Below are positions 1-9,700 of a stretch of DNA of 64,000 bases, in pieces. The stretch lies in contig NC_133659.1 in the NCBI RefSeq assembly GCF_037893015.1, positions 15,452,861-15,516,860 on the forward strand. Reading direction: 5' to 3'. Numbering within the stretch: position 1 is the stretch's first letter; each line of letters begins with the position of its first letter. This DNA is from Macrotis lagotis (taxonomy: Eukaryota; Chordata; Mammalia; Peramelemorphia; Peramelidae). The position numbers were made by a program, and so were the translations under genes. The notes below the pieces were generated by a model. That model saw only the letters and a program-made list of their open reading frames with translations, was not told the origin of the DNA and did no database searches.

Positions 1-800
1 AAGTGCTTTGCCTTTTTTATGTTAGGTCTTCTCATCATTGCTTTTCTGTCACTTGGACTTGTCTTGGGTTTCATCTTCAAAAAAATGACTGCCAGGATGC
101 ATCAGTATTTGTACCTGCTCAGTTCTACCTCAGCTTCCCTAGAACTCTCCCCTCCAGATAGGAAAAATGCCCATTGGGAGGAGATCAGCACTTTTCCCTC
201 TTCTCAGGACTACTGTGATCAATCATCCCACTCTCTTGGCCTCTTCAAATTAGCAAATGAAATTGCCATCTCCTATGCTAAGGAGCCATATTTATAAATT
301 AAATTGATCGATGCACATGCTCTTGGTTATTATTTTTATTCTTCCTCTCTGGGTATTTTGTAAGAAAATATAAGTCTTGTGTTTACTCCCGTTTGTTAAT
401 GCTTTGATAAATCAGACATTTTTAGTATTCTATCAATGGCAAAAAAAAGTCTAATTGCAGTATGCATTCTGATTTATTTCCTCTCTCACTTTCTTTGCAT
501 CTGCAGTTCAACAAATGAGTCTCCGAAGAGATATATGTTATGATACAGTGTCACCGAAATTAATCCTGATCAATTCCAAAGTTCACGTTTTTATTTGATG
601 ACTTCCAAGGGAATCACTAAAGCCGAGATTGACTTGGTCTTCTTGTGTTGGTGAAACACTGTTGTTGGAAAATGGGGAAAATAGAGGGATGGAAGGCAGG
701 CCAGGTCAGCCTGGGGTCTTCATTCTGGACTGGTTATGAAGAGAGCCTAAAGGGATTCCAATGGACTGGAACAATATGCTAATAAGCAAGAAAACTTCAA
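1..800. other. Unassigned sequence, no gene recognised
   Basis: AT-rich sequence without a repeat I recognise. An open frame at 19-297 (+, 92 codons) begins with a hydrophobic stretch, but it matches no family I know, has no visible exon boundaries, and is of a length expected by chance. I treat it as noncoding. Confidence 0.4.
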
Positions 801-804
801 GATG

Positions 805-955
805 ATAGAAAGAATGCTGATTCTGATTTCAGCTCGGCATTTACTTGACCTGTGGCAAATCACTTCATAGCTCTGTGACTCAGTTTCCTCAATTGTAAGG
901 GGAAGAGATTGGAGTGGATGATCTCTGAGGTTCCTTCCAACTCAACCTTTTTTCT
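805..955 (+). mobile_element. MIR/THER-family SINE fragment
   Basis: Carries the MIR-type core: a tRNA-like body, then CTCAGTTTCCTCAATTGTAA, then a tail of the type gattggagtggatgatctctgaggttccttccaactc. It is old and diverged, with no target duplication visible. Confidence 0.65.
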
Positions 956-1149
956 TTAACTTATGATCAAACCAAGTCCAGAAGTAGAATGTAGTCATTT
1001 TAAACAGGGCAATTGTGAACTAGGTTTGGTCATTCCAATTTCTATGAATATTTTTAATAGACATAGATGCAGGAAAAGGCTTGATAATCAGAAAAATTAT
1101 TTATGATCTGCAACTTCCTGCACTTTCTCCCCAAAACATCTCATCTGTT

Positions 1150-1295
1150 TGATGTCTATCTATTTTCATTAATGGTCCCCTTGGTAGAACAAAAGTTCCT
1201 TGAAGGTACAAACAATTTAATTTTTCACTTTGTATCTCCATAACATAGCACAGTAACCAGATCATAGTGGGTATTTAATAAATTCTTTTTGATTA
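1150..1295 (+). mobile_element. L2 LINE 3' end fragment
   Basis: Shows the L2 3' UTR layout in sense orientation: 'agttccttgaaggtacaaac', 'tttgtatctccataacatag', then 'gggtatttaataaattc'. No coding part is present. Confidence 0.55.
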
Positions 1296-1670
1296 AAATG
1301 AACTCTTGGAGAATAATTGTAGTTTGTTTTCTACAAGTGTAGGGAAACATAAGAATGATCATTTTATGTATAAATGTAAGTTTCAGTGAGAAAGAACATG
1401 ACATTGTATTGTTCATTTGATCAAGTCCTGTGACTTCATTGGTGTGAGAAACTTCTGGTGTGGAAACTCCCTTCACTTCTAGGTCACTTGTCTATAACAA
1501 GTCCAGGATCACACTTCAGCCAGTTTTCTTATGTCATAGACCAATTCTTAAAATAATTTAAAAAAAAATCATAACTGAAGGAAATGTCAAATTTCAAAGC
1601 AAAAATGAAGGTGTAAACTTTTTCTTTTCTTCAGATTCATAGATGCCCAAGGAATCTTGCATGACCAGTT

Positions 1671-1851
1671 AAGAATTCTATTACTTGGGATGGCTAGGTG
1701 GTACAGTGGATAGAGCACCGGCCTTGGAGTCAGGAGTACCTGGGTTCAAATCTGACCTCAGGCACTTAATAGTTACCTAGCTGTGTGGCCTTGGGCAAGC
1801 CACTTAACCCTATTACCTTGAAAAATCTAAAAAAAAAAGAATTCTATTACT
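1671..1851 (+). mobile_element. WSINE1-like SINE with perfect 15 bp target duplication
   Basis: The SINE body is about 1686-1836. The tRNA-derived head holds a pol III A-box-like region and a B-box-like GTTCAAATC, followed by CTTGGGCAAGCCACTTAACCC and an A-rich tail. AAGAATTCTATTACT occurs at 1671-1685 and again at 1837-1851, a perfect duplication that marks L1-type insertion and a relatively recent date. Confidence 0.92.
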
Positions 1852-1854
1852 AGA

Positions 1855-1930
1855 GATGGTGTGGGTCAGAGGCAGGATTCAAACTCAGGTCTTCTTGATG
1901 CCTACTTTGATAAGACTCCTACTTCTCTTA
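1855..1930 (-). mobile_element. MIR fragment
   Basis: Antisense MIR-type segment ('gcaggattcaaactcaggtc' and following). Probably part of the older element into which the SINE at 1671 landed. Confidence 0.4.
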
Positions 1931-2049
1931 ATTTTAGCAGTCAAAAGTGCTATATAAATGTATGTTATTAATGAATATTTGTTATAATTAATTGCATTAT
2001 TTTATATTATATATGTAAATATTATCCTCAAAGATTTCTAGTTACAGAG

Positions 2050-2225
2050 AGGTAGGGGCACATAGTGGGAATGAATGTTGACTTTTCAGTCAAAGGATCT
2101 GGATTCCAACCACCTCTCAAACTACCTGAGCAAATCCCTTCCTGATATCAGTTTCCTCCCCTACAAAATGAGGAGGCCAGAGTAGGCATCTGTGAAGTCC
2201 CTTACAGCTTAACAATCTATTCTTT
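2050..2225 (+). mobile_element. MIR/THER-family SINE
   Basis: A degenerate tRNA-like body is followed by 'tatcagtttcctcccctaca', 'aaatgaggaggccagagtag' and a tail of the 'agtcccttacagct' type. Sense orientation, heavily diverged. Confidence 0.55.
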
Positions 2226-2334
2226 TCTGGGTCCCATGTACGACAGACTGATATGAAGCATTTTCATAGACTTTCAGAGTTACTTTTATACAACGACATA
2301 ATTAATAATAAAAATTTACATTAATATGATATAA

Positions 2335-2550
2335 GATTAGTAATAGCTAGGATTTATGCAGCACATTTAGATTTCCTAAGTGCTTTAAATGTGTTAGCTC
2401 AACTGATCCTCACAACAATTCCAAGAGGAAAATGTTATTATTATCTTCATTTTGCAGATAAGAAAAATGAGGCAAACAGAGGTTAAGTAACTTTCCCGGG
2501 ATCCCATAGTGTCTCATGTAGGAACTCAGGTCTTCCTGATCTGACAAGGT
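2335..2550 (-). mobile_element. MIR element
   Basis: Reads as antisense MIR: 'agtgctttaaatgtgttagc', 'ctcacaacaattcc', 'cattttgcagataagaaaaatg', 'aggttaagtaact'. Nearly full-length and old. Confidence 0.75.
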
Positions 2551-2554
2551 TTGA

Positions 2555-2770
2555 CAGGTATCTTATATATCTTATTTCATTTGGTCTTCATCAGAGCCCT
2601 GTGAGATAGGCGCATGTAGGTATTTTCATCCTGGTTTATGTATAGATTAGGAAACTGAGGCTCAGAGGTCAACAGCTCCCCAGGGTCACACCATGCATAT
2701 GCAGGGATGGAGCAGGAACAAGAACTGAAACCCATTCCAGCACCTGGCTCCATGATGCCATGCTTCAATT
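2555..2770 (-). mobile_element. MIR element
   Basis: A second antisense MIR directly beside the previous one: 'ccctgtgagataggcgcatg', 'aggaaactgaggctcagagg', 'cccagggtcacacc'. Confidence 0.7.
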
Positions 2771-2779
2771 CCAACAGAG

Positions 2780-3270
2780 ATTTTTGCCATTGCCATTACA
2801 ATATATAACCTGCCTCCTGGGTCACAACGACTGCTCCATTTGTGCTTAAGCTACCAGTGCCTTGCTTATTTGTCCTATTTCCTTTGCTCTATGCTCCAAT
2901 CCCTTCCAAAATACTTCTATAATCTGCATTGGTATTTGCTCCTATGCTCTATGAAGAGAAACACCAGTATTATGTAGTGGTATATAGAAAGACCAGTGTT
3001 ATGTAGCAATATATAGAAAAAAAGAGAGACACAAGATCTGGAAAATTAACCCAAGCAAAGCCACATGTATACAGAGGAGAAAGCAGGTGCCAAAGCAGTT
3101 GATGATTTTTAACATAGAGGATGGTGAAATGCAGAATAGAAGAAAATGCCAAAAACACATTGGGGGATATTGTAAAAATTCCTTGCTTGCATTTATTTTA
3201 ATGTTTCTTATTGCAAAACCTCATTATATAGGGGAGAATAGGTTCATTAGCCTCAAGGAAGCTTAACCTT
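2780..3270. other. Unassigned sequence
   Basis: No repeat or gene recognised. It includes a local near-repeat of an 'accagt(a/g)ttatgtag' phrase around 2963-3010, a short direct duplication. Confidence 0.3.
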
Positions 3271-3274
3271 TTGT

Positions 3275-3420
3275 ACATCCTGAACCTCTTGGATAGTAAG
3301 CTAAAGCCTATAGATCCTTGCTCAGAATAATAGTTTTAAACAAATGAAACAAAATACACACAATAAAAAAGGAGACCAGTTATATAGACATGCAGTTATC
3401 AAAATATATTTTTTAAGATG
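3275..3420 (+). mobile_element. Unclassified ancient repeat, copy A
   Basis: Resembles 22905-23055: both have a 'ga(a/g)ac(c)aggt/agttat' segment followed by a(c/t)(a/g)cag(c/t)t(a/g)tcaaaatat/ag and a T-rich stretch. Class unknown to me, probably a decayed transposon. Confidence 0.4.
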
Positions 3421-3659
3421 TTCCCATCTTGCATGTTAAGAATCTCTTATTTAACTAAACAGAAATTGGGTTGCTATATTTTCCAAAAATGAATCCTTGA
3501 TGGACTTCAAGTGTTGGAAACCTATAAAAATGATGATGCCACAAACACAGAGAAGCTAACAACCTTTTCTTTATCTCTGAGACCTCAAGTCAAAGGAGGT
3601 GGGCAATCACCCCATTTTAATCATCCTCACCGGAGAGAAAAAATAATGCAGGGAAATCT

Positions 3660-4276
3660 GGCAGCCACTTTGGCTAACTTCAAATAGAGTGGCCCCATTG
3701 TTCTGGGCCGAACAAGATTTTATTTTTTCCATCTTTTTTTTATTGTTAATGTCAAGCAAACATTTATTTCAGGTGCAGAGCCTCGGGGTATGGGAGCGAA
3801 AACAGTGGCAGGGCTGTTGTGGACCTGGCTGCCCACTAAGTGGGTGGGAAAAGGGTGTTGTGACCCTCTTAGCCTTCCCACCAGTCTCCCTAACAGCTTT
3901 GGCCTTGAGGTCAGCTCAATTTCCCCTCCACTGAGTGGCCATTACAGGGCCTGCTCTATGATAAATGCTTTCCAAGGAGGTGCATTGCCGGCAGCCAGCG
4001 CTAGGGATGGCAGCCACCCTGGACCAGCCTCACACGCTCAGCTCCTGTTGCCTAGCAACATGCGGGCAGCCCGCAAAATGAATAGACCCACCAACCAAAA
4101 TGAAAAGGAGATAAACACAAGACCTGGGGAGGGCTGGGGGGGCATTGAGGTTAATATTCTGGCATCCAATGGTTGTATGGTCGAGAATTGAATTTTAACC
4201 TCTTAACAAAAGGAGACGAGAAACCTTTCGGGGGGATGAAAGCGGGGTTTGTGATGACTTAAAATGGGAGGGGGGA
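3660..4276. promoter_or_regulatory. GC-richer non-repeat island with RFX-type X-box
   Basis: Free of recognised repeats and richer in GC and CpG than its surroundings. It contains a perfect palindromic X-box, GTTGCCTAGCAAC, at 4047-4059, matching the RFX consensus RTNRCC(N0-3)RGYAAC. A 133-codon frame at 3790-4191 has no recognisable domain and is probably chance. Regulatory function is inferred. Confidence 0.4.
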
Positions 4277-4411
4277 GAATTGAACTGGAATCTGCTTTTT
4301 AACAAATTTGACAAGCGGATGTGAAGGGCATCCCCCTCCGCCAGCTTTTTAATACTATTCCAGGAGAAAGGAGAGCAGGTTGGAAGGCAGGAGTTGTTGG
4401 TTTTATTGTTG
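4277..4411 (+). repeat. Direct duplication, upstream copy (135 bp)
   Basis: This 135 bp unit recurs at 4762-4896 with constant offset 485, no indels and three mismatches (4299/4784, 4340/4825, 4405/4890), so 97.8% identity. It continues smoothly from the unique island upstream, so it is likely the source copy. Confidence 0.9.
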
Positions 4412-4561
4412 GTGTAGATTTGACTCCTTGGGTCTCAATTTCCCTGTGGTAAGAAATAAGAAGAATGACAATAAGGATGATATAGTATGTACACCCATGT
4501 ATCTACAATGCCTGGGTGTGCATATGTGTATAAACATGCGTGTTCATATATGTGTGTGTAT

Positions 4562-4761
4562 ATGGCAGCTAGTGGTGCATTGGATAGAATACTGCCTTAG
4601 AGTCAGGGGGATAAGAGTTCGAATCTGAACTCAGACATTTGACTCTAGCTGTGTGACCTTGGGCAAGTCATTTAACCCTGATTGCCTCACATCCAAGGCC
4701 ATCTCCAGTCATCCTGATTCATATCTGGCCTCTGGATTGGTATGGCTTTGGAGAAGAAATT
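4562..4761 (+). mobile_element. RTE-tailed SINE, 5' part, interrupted
   Basis: A SINE head (GGCAGCTAGTGGTGCA..., B-box-like GTTCGAATC) runs into the middle arm typical of the RTE-tailed family ('gccatctccagtcatcctga', 'ttcatatctggcc', 'ggctttggagaagaaa'). At 4761 it stops and the 135 bp duplicate begins. The remaining 3' end is at about 4897-4950. Confidence 0.75.
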
Positions 4762-4896
4762 GAATTGAACTGGAATCTGCTTTATAACAAATTTGACAAG
4801 CGGATGTGAAGGGCATCCCCCTCCACCAGCTTTTTAATACTATTCCAGGAGAAAGGAGAGCAGGTTGGAAGGCAGGAGTTGTTGGTTTTGTTGTTG
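4762..4896 (+). repeat. Direct duplication, downstream copy inside a SINE
   Basis: Second copy of 4277-4411. It replaces the SINE segment that in intact copies reads from 'gtgaggctggtgactt' to the 'caattca' region. It is too long and wrongly placed for a normal target-site duplication of that SINE. Confidence 0.88.
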
Positions 4897-4950
4897 TGAT
4901 TGTCATGGCATGATGTCATGATCTTCTGTGAAGGTCAAAGATTTTATATA
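4897..4950 (+). mobile_element. RTE-tailed SINE, 3' part
   Basis: 'tgattgtcatggcatgatgt' then 'catgatcttctgtgaaggtc' match the 3' end of intact RTE-tailed SINEs (for example 24385-24437), completing the SINE interrupted at 4762. Confidence 0.65.
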
Positions 4951-5010
4951 AATAATATATATATATGTATATATACATATATGTATATATGTATATATAC
5001 ATATACATAT
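4943..5010. repeat. TA/CATA-rich simple repeat
   Basis: Alternating TATATA, GTATATATAC and CATATA units, directly before the 3' end of the antisense RTE LINE. Confidence 0.85.
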
Positions 5011-6292
5011 GGTTGGTTCTTGTCTTTTGTAATCGAAGAAGACCAAAATGACATCAATATGTTGGAGACAAATGACAGTGTGTCCGATGGTGACTGATCA
5101 GATCAATACAAGCTCAGAATGCTCTACCACAGGTTGGGCACAAATTGTCCATGTAAACACCTGGGGTGGGTACTCTAAATGTTTCCTTTGAGCTGCTTCA
5201 ATTCTACCCTTCTCATAGAGTACAGCCCCCTCACTGATGAGGACATGCCATGCTGGGTGGTCCTGTGCCAGGGTCTCCCATGCTGGACAATCAATTCCAA
5301 AGTTCTTCAATGAGACCTTCAGGGTGTTTCTGTATTGTGAGCCCTTGCCCTCTGTGAGTTCCCCATAAAATAGTCTTGTGGGCAAGCATACATCTGGCAT
5401 TCTAACATCATGTCCAACCCATCGAAGTTGCCCTCTTCGTAGTAATGTTGGAATGCTGGGCAGTTTAGCTCTAGAAAGGACCTCAGTGTCCGGTAGCTTC
5501 TCCTGCTAGGTGAGCTTTATCATCTTCCTAAGTTAATTTAAATGGAAGCAATACAGTTTCCTGACATGGTGCTAGTAGACTGTCCAGGTTTCACAGGCAT
5601 ATAGCCATGAGGTCAGCACAAGGCTCTTTGGACCTTCAGTTTGGTGTCAGTCTAATACCTCTTCTCTCTCACATTTTCAATTGGAGTCTCCCAGATACTG
5701 AGCTAGCTCTGGCAATGCCAGTGTCAACCTCATTGTCAATGTGGACCTCCTTGGAAAGGACACTGCCAAGGGAAGTGAACTTGTCCACACTATTCAAAAC
5801 TTCTCCATTTGCTGTATCTCTGGTTCCACATATGGATGGTGTGGTGGAGGCTGATGGAGCACCTTTGCTTTCTTGGTGTTCATTGATGAACAAAATGAGC
5901 ACAAGAAGCAGAGAATCGATCCATTCTTTGTTGTACCTCAGCTTCAGAGGCTGCATTGAGAGCAGAGTCATCTGCAAACAGAAGGCCATGCACCAACCCT
6001 CCCTCCACTTTGGTCTTGGCTAGTAGCCCTTTCAAGGTAAACAATTTGCCATCAGCGATCCTGAGACCATGTTCATCCTCAGTGAAGGCACATGGATGAA
6101 AACATGCTAACAAGTATGGGAGCAAGGACACAGTCTTGTTTTACTCCACTGGTGACTGGGAAATCTCGGGAGTATTGTCCACTATCCAGAACCTGTGCAT
6201 GTGTGCTGTCATGGAACTGACATACAATACTGATGAACTTCTGCAGGCAATGAAATTTTGACATAATTTCCCATAAATCCCCATGACTGATG
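5011..6292 (-). pseudogene. RTE-clade LINE reverse transcriptase, decayed, C-terminal half
   Basis: Read on the minus strand, RTE-family protein pieces appear in order but in different frames: 6330-6079 with GVKQDCVLAPIL (RT palm); 6131-5880 with the catalytic FADD at residues 52-55 of that frame, then MDRFSASC; 5989-5669 with VDKFTSLGSVLS and VHIDNEVDTGIARAS; 5400-5098 with RLFYGEL and the Trp-rich C-terminus (CPAWETLAQDHPAW). The N-terminal endonuclease is absent, so the copy is 5'-truncated. Frame changes between blocks show it is dead although the FADD itself survives. The 3' end lies near 5011. It encodes only retrotransposition functions. Confidence 0.88.
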
Positions 6293-6294
6293 GT

Positions 6295-6346
6295 ATATAC
6301 ACATATACATATAAATATATGTATAAACATACATGTAAATATAAAA
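6295..6346. repeat. TA/CATA-rich low-complexity tract
   Basis: ATACACATATACATATAAAT-type sequence directly beyond the truncated 5' end of the RTE copy, similar in composition to 4943-5010 on its other side. Confidence 0.7.
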
Positions 6347-6394
6347 ACTAGGCCTGCTATTAGAGTCGACTCCTTTTATCAATATAGTTTAGCC

Positions 6395-6560
6395 TCTATG
6401 GTCATAGATTTAGAGATGAAAGGACCTGGAGAAGCCATAGAGTCTAATCTCATCATAAGGAAACTGAGGCCAGGAAAGTTCATACAGATAGTACATAGTA
6501 GGAGTAGAATTCAAACCTAGGCCCTATATAAGCTCCAGGTTTGGTGCCTTTATAATTACA
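6395..6560 (-). mobile_element. MIR/THER-family SINE
   Basis: 'catagatttagagatgaaag', 'aggaaactgaggccaggaaa' and 'agtagaattcaaacctaggc' give the antisense layout of an old tRNA-derived SINE. Confidence 0.65.
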
Positions 6561-6569
6561 TCATGAGAA

Positions 6570-6695
6570 GACAGTTAATATATTTTTAAGGTGCTAAGTA
6601 CAAGAGATACAAAGGTAAGTAAAAGACAATCCCTTATTTCAGCGACCTCACAGTTTAATTGAGGAGACCATATGCCTAAAAATTGGGCAATGTCA
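6570..6695 (-). mobile_element. L2 3' end fragment
   Basis: 'ggtgctaagtacaagagata', then 'aaagacaatccctta', then 'cagtttaattgaggagacc': the antisense L2 3' region as seen in several other copies here. Confidence 0.6.
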
Positions 6696-6699
6696 CTAA

Positions 6700-7060
6700 A
6701 GTAGAAAATGGCAGAAATAGAATTGGAACCTAGGTTCCTGACTCAATCCATCATTCTTTCTACTTCACCGTGACAGAAAGAAATGTATTCAAGAGATGTT
6801 GTAAAGATAAAAACTACAACCCTCTTGGAGCGTCTTCTCTAATTATATAGCTAGTAGTGCATGTTTATGTATTCCTTTAAAATTTATAAAGGACTATAAA
6901 TATGTCTTCACAATGACTCTTTAAGCCAGGTGTTATTATCACTCCCAATGTATGGATGAGAAAGAAATAATTATTTGAAGGCTGTTGAAGAGTATAATAA
7001 AATGTGCAATACACGAAGTAGTGGGAAACCAAGAAAATGGAGCAAAATATATGTCTGATT
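6700..7060. other. Old MIR-like fragments and unassigned sequence
   Basis: 'tagaattggaacctaggttc' at about 6718 and 'aatgactctttaagccaggtgttattatc' phrases at 6910-6945 look like antisense MIR debris. Nothing else is recognised. Confidence 0.35.
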
Positions 7061-7062
7061 GT

Positions 7063-7141
7063 CTATCTATCCATCCATCCCTCCTTATCTCTCTCTTTAT
7101 CTATCTCTCTCTATCTCTCAATATATATATATATATATATT
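7063..7141. repeat. (CTAT)n/(CT)n/(AT)n compound microsatellite
   Basis: CTATCTATCCATCCATCCCT-type tract, then CT-rich, then about ten AT units. Confidence 0.92.
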
Positions 7142-7377
7142 AACTAAAGGTATTTAAGAGAAAGGATGTTTATGAATATGCATTAGTTTTTATTCTAGCT
7201 GGGGAGCTCCCAGTATGGAAAGCTCCTTCACTGATGCACATTCAGGAGGTTCTGTAACTAGTGATGTCACATACACTGAATGAGTAATTTGCTCAGGGTC
7301 ACACTGACGGCAGCATCATATGTAAAGCTTGAACCCAGACCCTTCCTGCACTATGTCATGTTGACATGGCTAATATT

Positions 7378-8792
7378 AGTCAATCAATCAATCAATCGAA
7401 GATTAATAAGGATTTATCAACTACTAATGGGAGCTGCACTAACAGTGAGAATATAAAGAATGATGAAAGCCCATAAACAGTCTCTTCCCTTTGGGAGCTT
7501 CTGTCCTAATGGAGCAGACGGGATCAGCACCAAAGGCCACAAGCTGTTTACACAAGAGAAGGAACGTGACCCTTGAAAGGTAAGACTCAAGTGTGTGTAC
7601 TGGGCAGGAGCTGGGGGTGGGGAGAGAACAGAGAAGCCCTCTTGGAGCAGGTGCATCTGAAGGAAGCCAGAAGTGGAAGTGAGAGAACTGGATGACTGGA
7701 GAGATGGGCACTCATCTAAGGCATGTCATCAAGCTAGTGTGGTTAAAGTCTGGCAAACAGTTTGGAGATGTCGGTTGTGTGAGAGTGTGAAACCATGGTT
7801 GATGCTAACCTACTGATCTGGGTGGAGCATTCAGCAGTAATTGGAAAGCACATTAGAGGAGGGGAAAACAAGGAGTTCTATTTGGGGCACATTGAATTAG
7901 AGATGTCAATGGAATACACAGTTCAAAGCACCCAGTAGGTGGCTGGGAATGAGAAATTGGAGTGCAAAAGAAAGACTAGGACATGGATATATAAATCTAG
8001 GAGTTATTGGCATCCAGGTGATCACTGAACCTCTGGGACCGGATGAGGTCACCAAGTGAGAGCCTATAGAGGAAGAAGAGAAGTGTGGAACCTGGTGGGA
8101 CACCCACAGTTAGAAAGAAGGAGAAAGTGATCAGAGAGGAGACTGTGCTGAGAAAAAGAATAGGGTCATGAAAAGCCAGAGGAGAGAGTTTGCAGGAGGA
8201 GGTGATCACACTGTCAAATGTTGCAGAGATGTTAAGAAGGATGAGACTTGAGAAAAGGCCATTAGATTTGGCAGTTAAGAGATTACTGGTAACTTTGGCA
8301 AGAGCAATTTTAGTTGAGTGATGAGTTTGGAAGCTTGATTGCATAGGGTTTAGGAGTGAAAAGTGAAAGAGTGGAGATACTGAGTATAGATGATTTTTTC
8401 AAGGAGTCTTGTGGAAGAAGGAAAGAGATAAAGTTTGATGACTAATGGGGATGGATGCATCAAGTGAGGAGACAATCTTTTAGAGATGCGGATGGGATTA
8501 GATGCTCAGATAGAGGAGTTTGCCTGGGTTCTAAAAAGGACGGCCTCTCCACTAGAAGCCTGAATTGTTCAGGATAGTCAAAAGGAACAAGATAGTGGGA
8601 GATGTCAGAGTAAAATGAGACGAGGAGACCTGGAGAAGAGGAAGGTTATAGCAAAAGCTCTCAATTGTTTCCTTCCAGCCTGAGCTGAGGTACTCAGTTG
8701 AGAGGATCAGAGACCACATGAGGCAGAGGTGTGAGTAGAAGAGAGAAGGTTTAGAACATCTACTGAAATAAATGGGATAGAGAATCAAAGAG
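7378..8792 (-). pseudogene. L2 LINE, long antisense copy: 3' UTR and reverse transcriptase
   Basis: Starts with an AATC microsatellite (7378-7397), which is the L2 tail on the other strand, then the L2 3' UTR (7420-7720). The RT follows on the minus strand. Frame 8344-7997 (115 aa) holds FQTHHSTKIALAKV, ILLNISATFDSV, VGVPPGS and LSLGDLI, the usual L2/CR1-clade order. The catalytic YADD box reads LDANNS, so both Asp residues are lost. Frame 8788-8552 fits the region just upstream in the protein. Stops and frame changes separate the blocks. A WSINE1-like SINE is inserted at 8793. Confidence 0.82.
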
Positions 8793-8934
8793 AGGGTCGG
8801 CTGGGTGGTGCAATGAATAGAGCACTGGTCCTGAAGTTAGGAGGACCCGAATTCAAATCTAACCTGACATATAATACTTACTTAGCTGTCCGACCTTGGG
8901 CAAGTCACCTAACCTGATTGCAAAAATTTGAGAG
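8793..8934 (+). mobile_element. WSINE1-like SINE inserted in L2
   Basis: 'ggctgggtggtgcaatgaat', 'agagcactggtcctgaagtt', B-box-like ATTCAAATC, then 'ccttgggcaagtcacctaac'. AGAGAATCA occurs on both sides (8779-8787 and 8935-8943), but not tightly abutting on the left, so the target duplication is uncertain. Confidence 0.8.
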
Positions 8935-9700
8935 AGAGAATCAGTGAGAAATGAGGTTTCTTTTTTTCTTGTGTGAGGGACCAGGTGAGACTATATGAAA
9001 TAAACTTGTAGTGGATCCAGTCATGATTTCCTCCAACCTGGTTCACAGTACATGAGTAGGGGTGGACAGTAGGAATAACGTAGAGCTGTTGTCTGACTAA
9101 TTGCGATAGGACAATAGGGACAAGAAATTCAAGAGCTGAACAAGTTCATCAAGGGCTTCAGGTAAGGAAGGGAGGAAGCAATAGTCAGTGCTTGAATGAT
9201 GGCTGGGAAAGAGAGATCTGAGGTCTCACTGGAGAAGCAAAGTGGGGCAAGGAGGCACAAAGACATAGGGCAGAAAGGAATGACAAAAGGTTATCATCAG
9301 ACTAGAAAAATTAGTATTCACACACATGGAAGTGTTCACAAACTCTTATGGGTAAGGCAAGGGCAGGATACGAACCTAGACCCCACTTCTGTATTGCGTA
9401 AATAGAATGTAGAAGTTGAAAGGAGAAATGAGGATGTTGGGAAACAGAGTTCAGAGGTTTTAGGGAACATCAATATGTGTGTTTTCAGTTCTTGTAGTCT
9501 TAGATCAGGGGTTAGACTGAGGAAGGCAGTAAGCCAGGTATTCAACTCATTGATGAAAGTAGAGGTATCAAAGGTGGTATCAGGGGCCATCAGAGGAGTA
9601 ATGAGGGATTACAAAGGGCGACAACTGCAGATGGCTGTGGAAAGTCAGCCACGCAAGGGCAATGGTGACTTCATTGGGTGTGAACCTTGAAAAGAAAAGA
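8935..9700 (-). mobile_element. Probable upstream continuation of the L2 copy
   Basis: Purine-rich sequence of the same age and style as 7420-8792 continues after the SINE. I see no definite endonuclease motif, so its inclusion is an inference from position and composition. Confidence 0.4.

Noticed and set aside
19..297. 92-codon open frame with a hydrophobic start
   Set aside because: No known family, no partner exons or splice signals, and chance frames of this size are expected in 64 kb.
1686..1836. tRNA-like sequences with A- and B-box-like motifs (here and in every SINE) as tRNA genes
   Set aside because: They are SINE heads with A-rich tails and target duplications; no complete cloverleaf is expected.
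3790..4191. 133-codon open frame in the GC-richer island
   Set aside because: No domain recognised; higher GC lowers stop frequency, and an overlapping frame (3689-3934) is equally open.
4762..4896. Downstream 135 bp copy as an ordinary target-site duplication
   Set aside because: It lies within the SINE, not flanking it, and is far longer than the 11-16 bp duplications of the other SINEs here.
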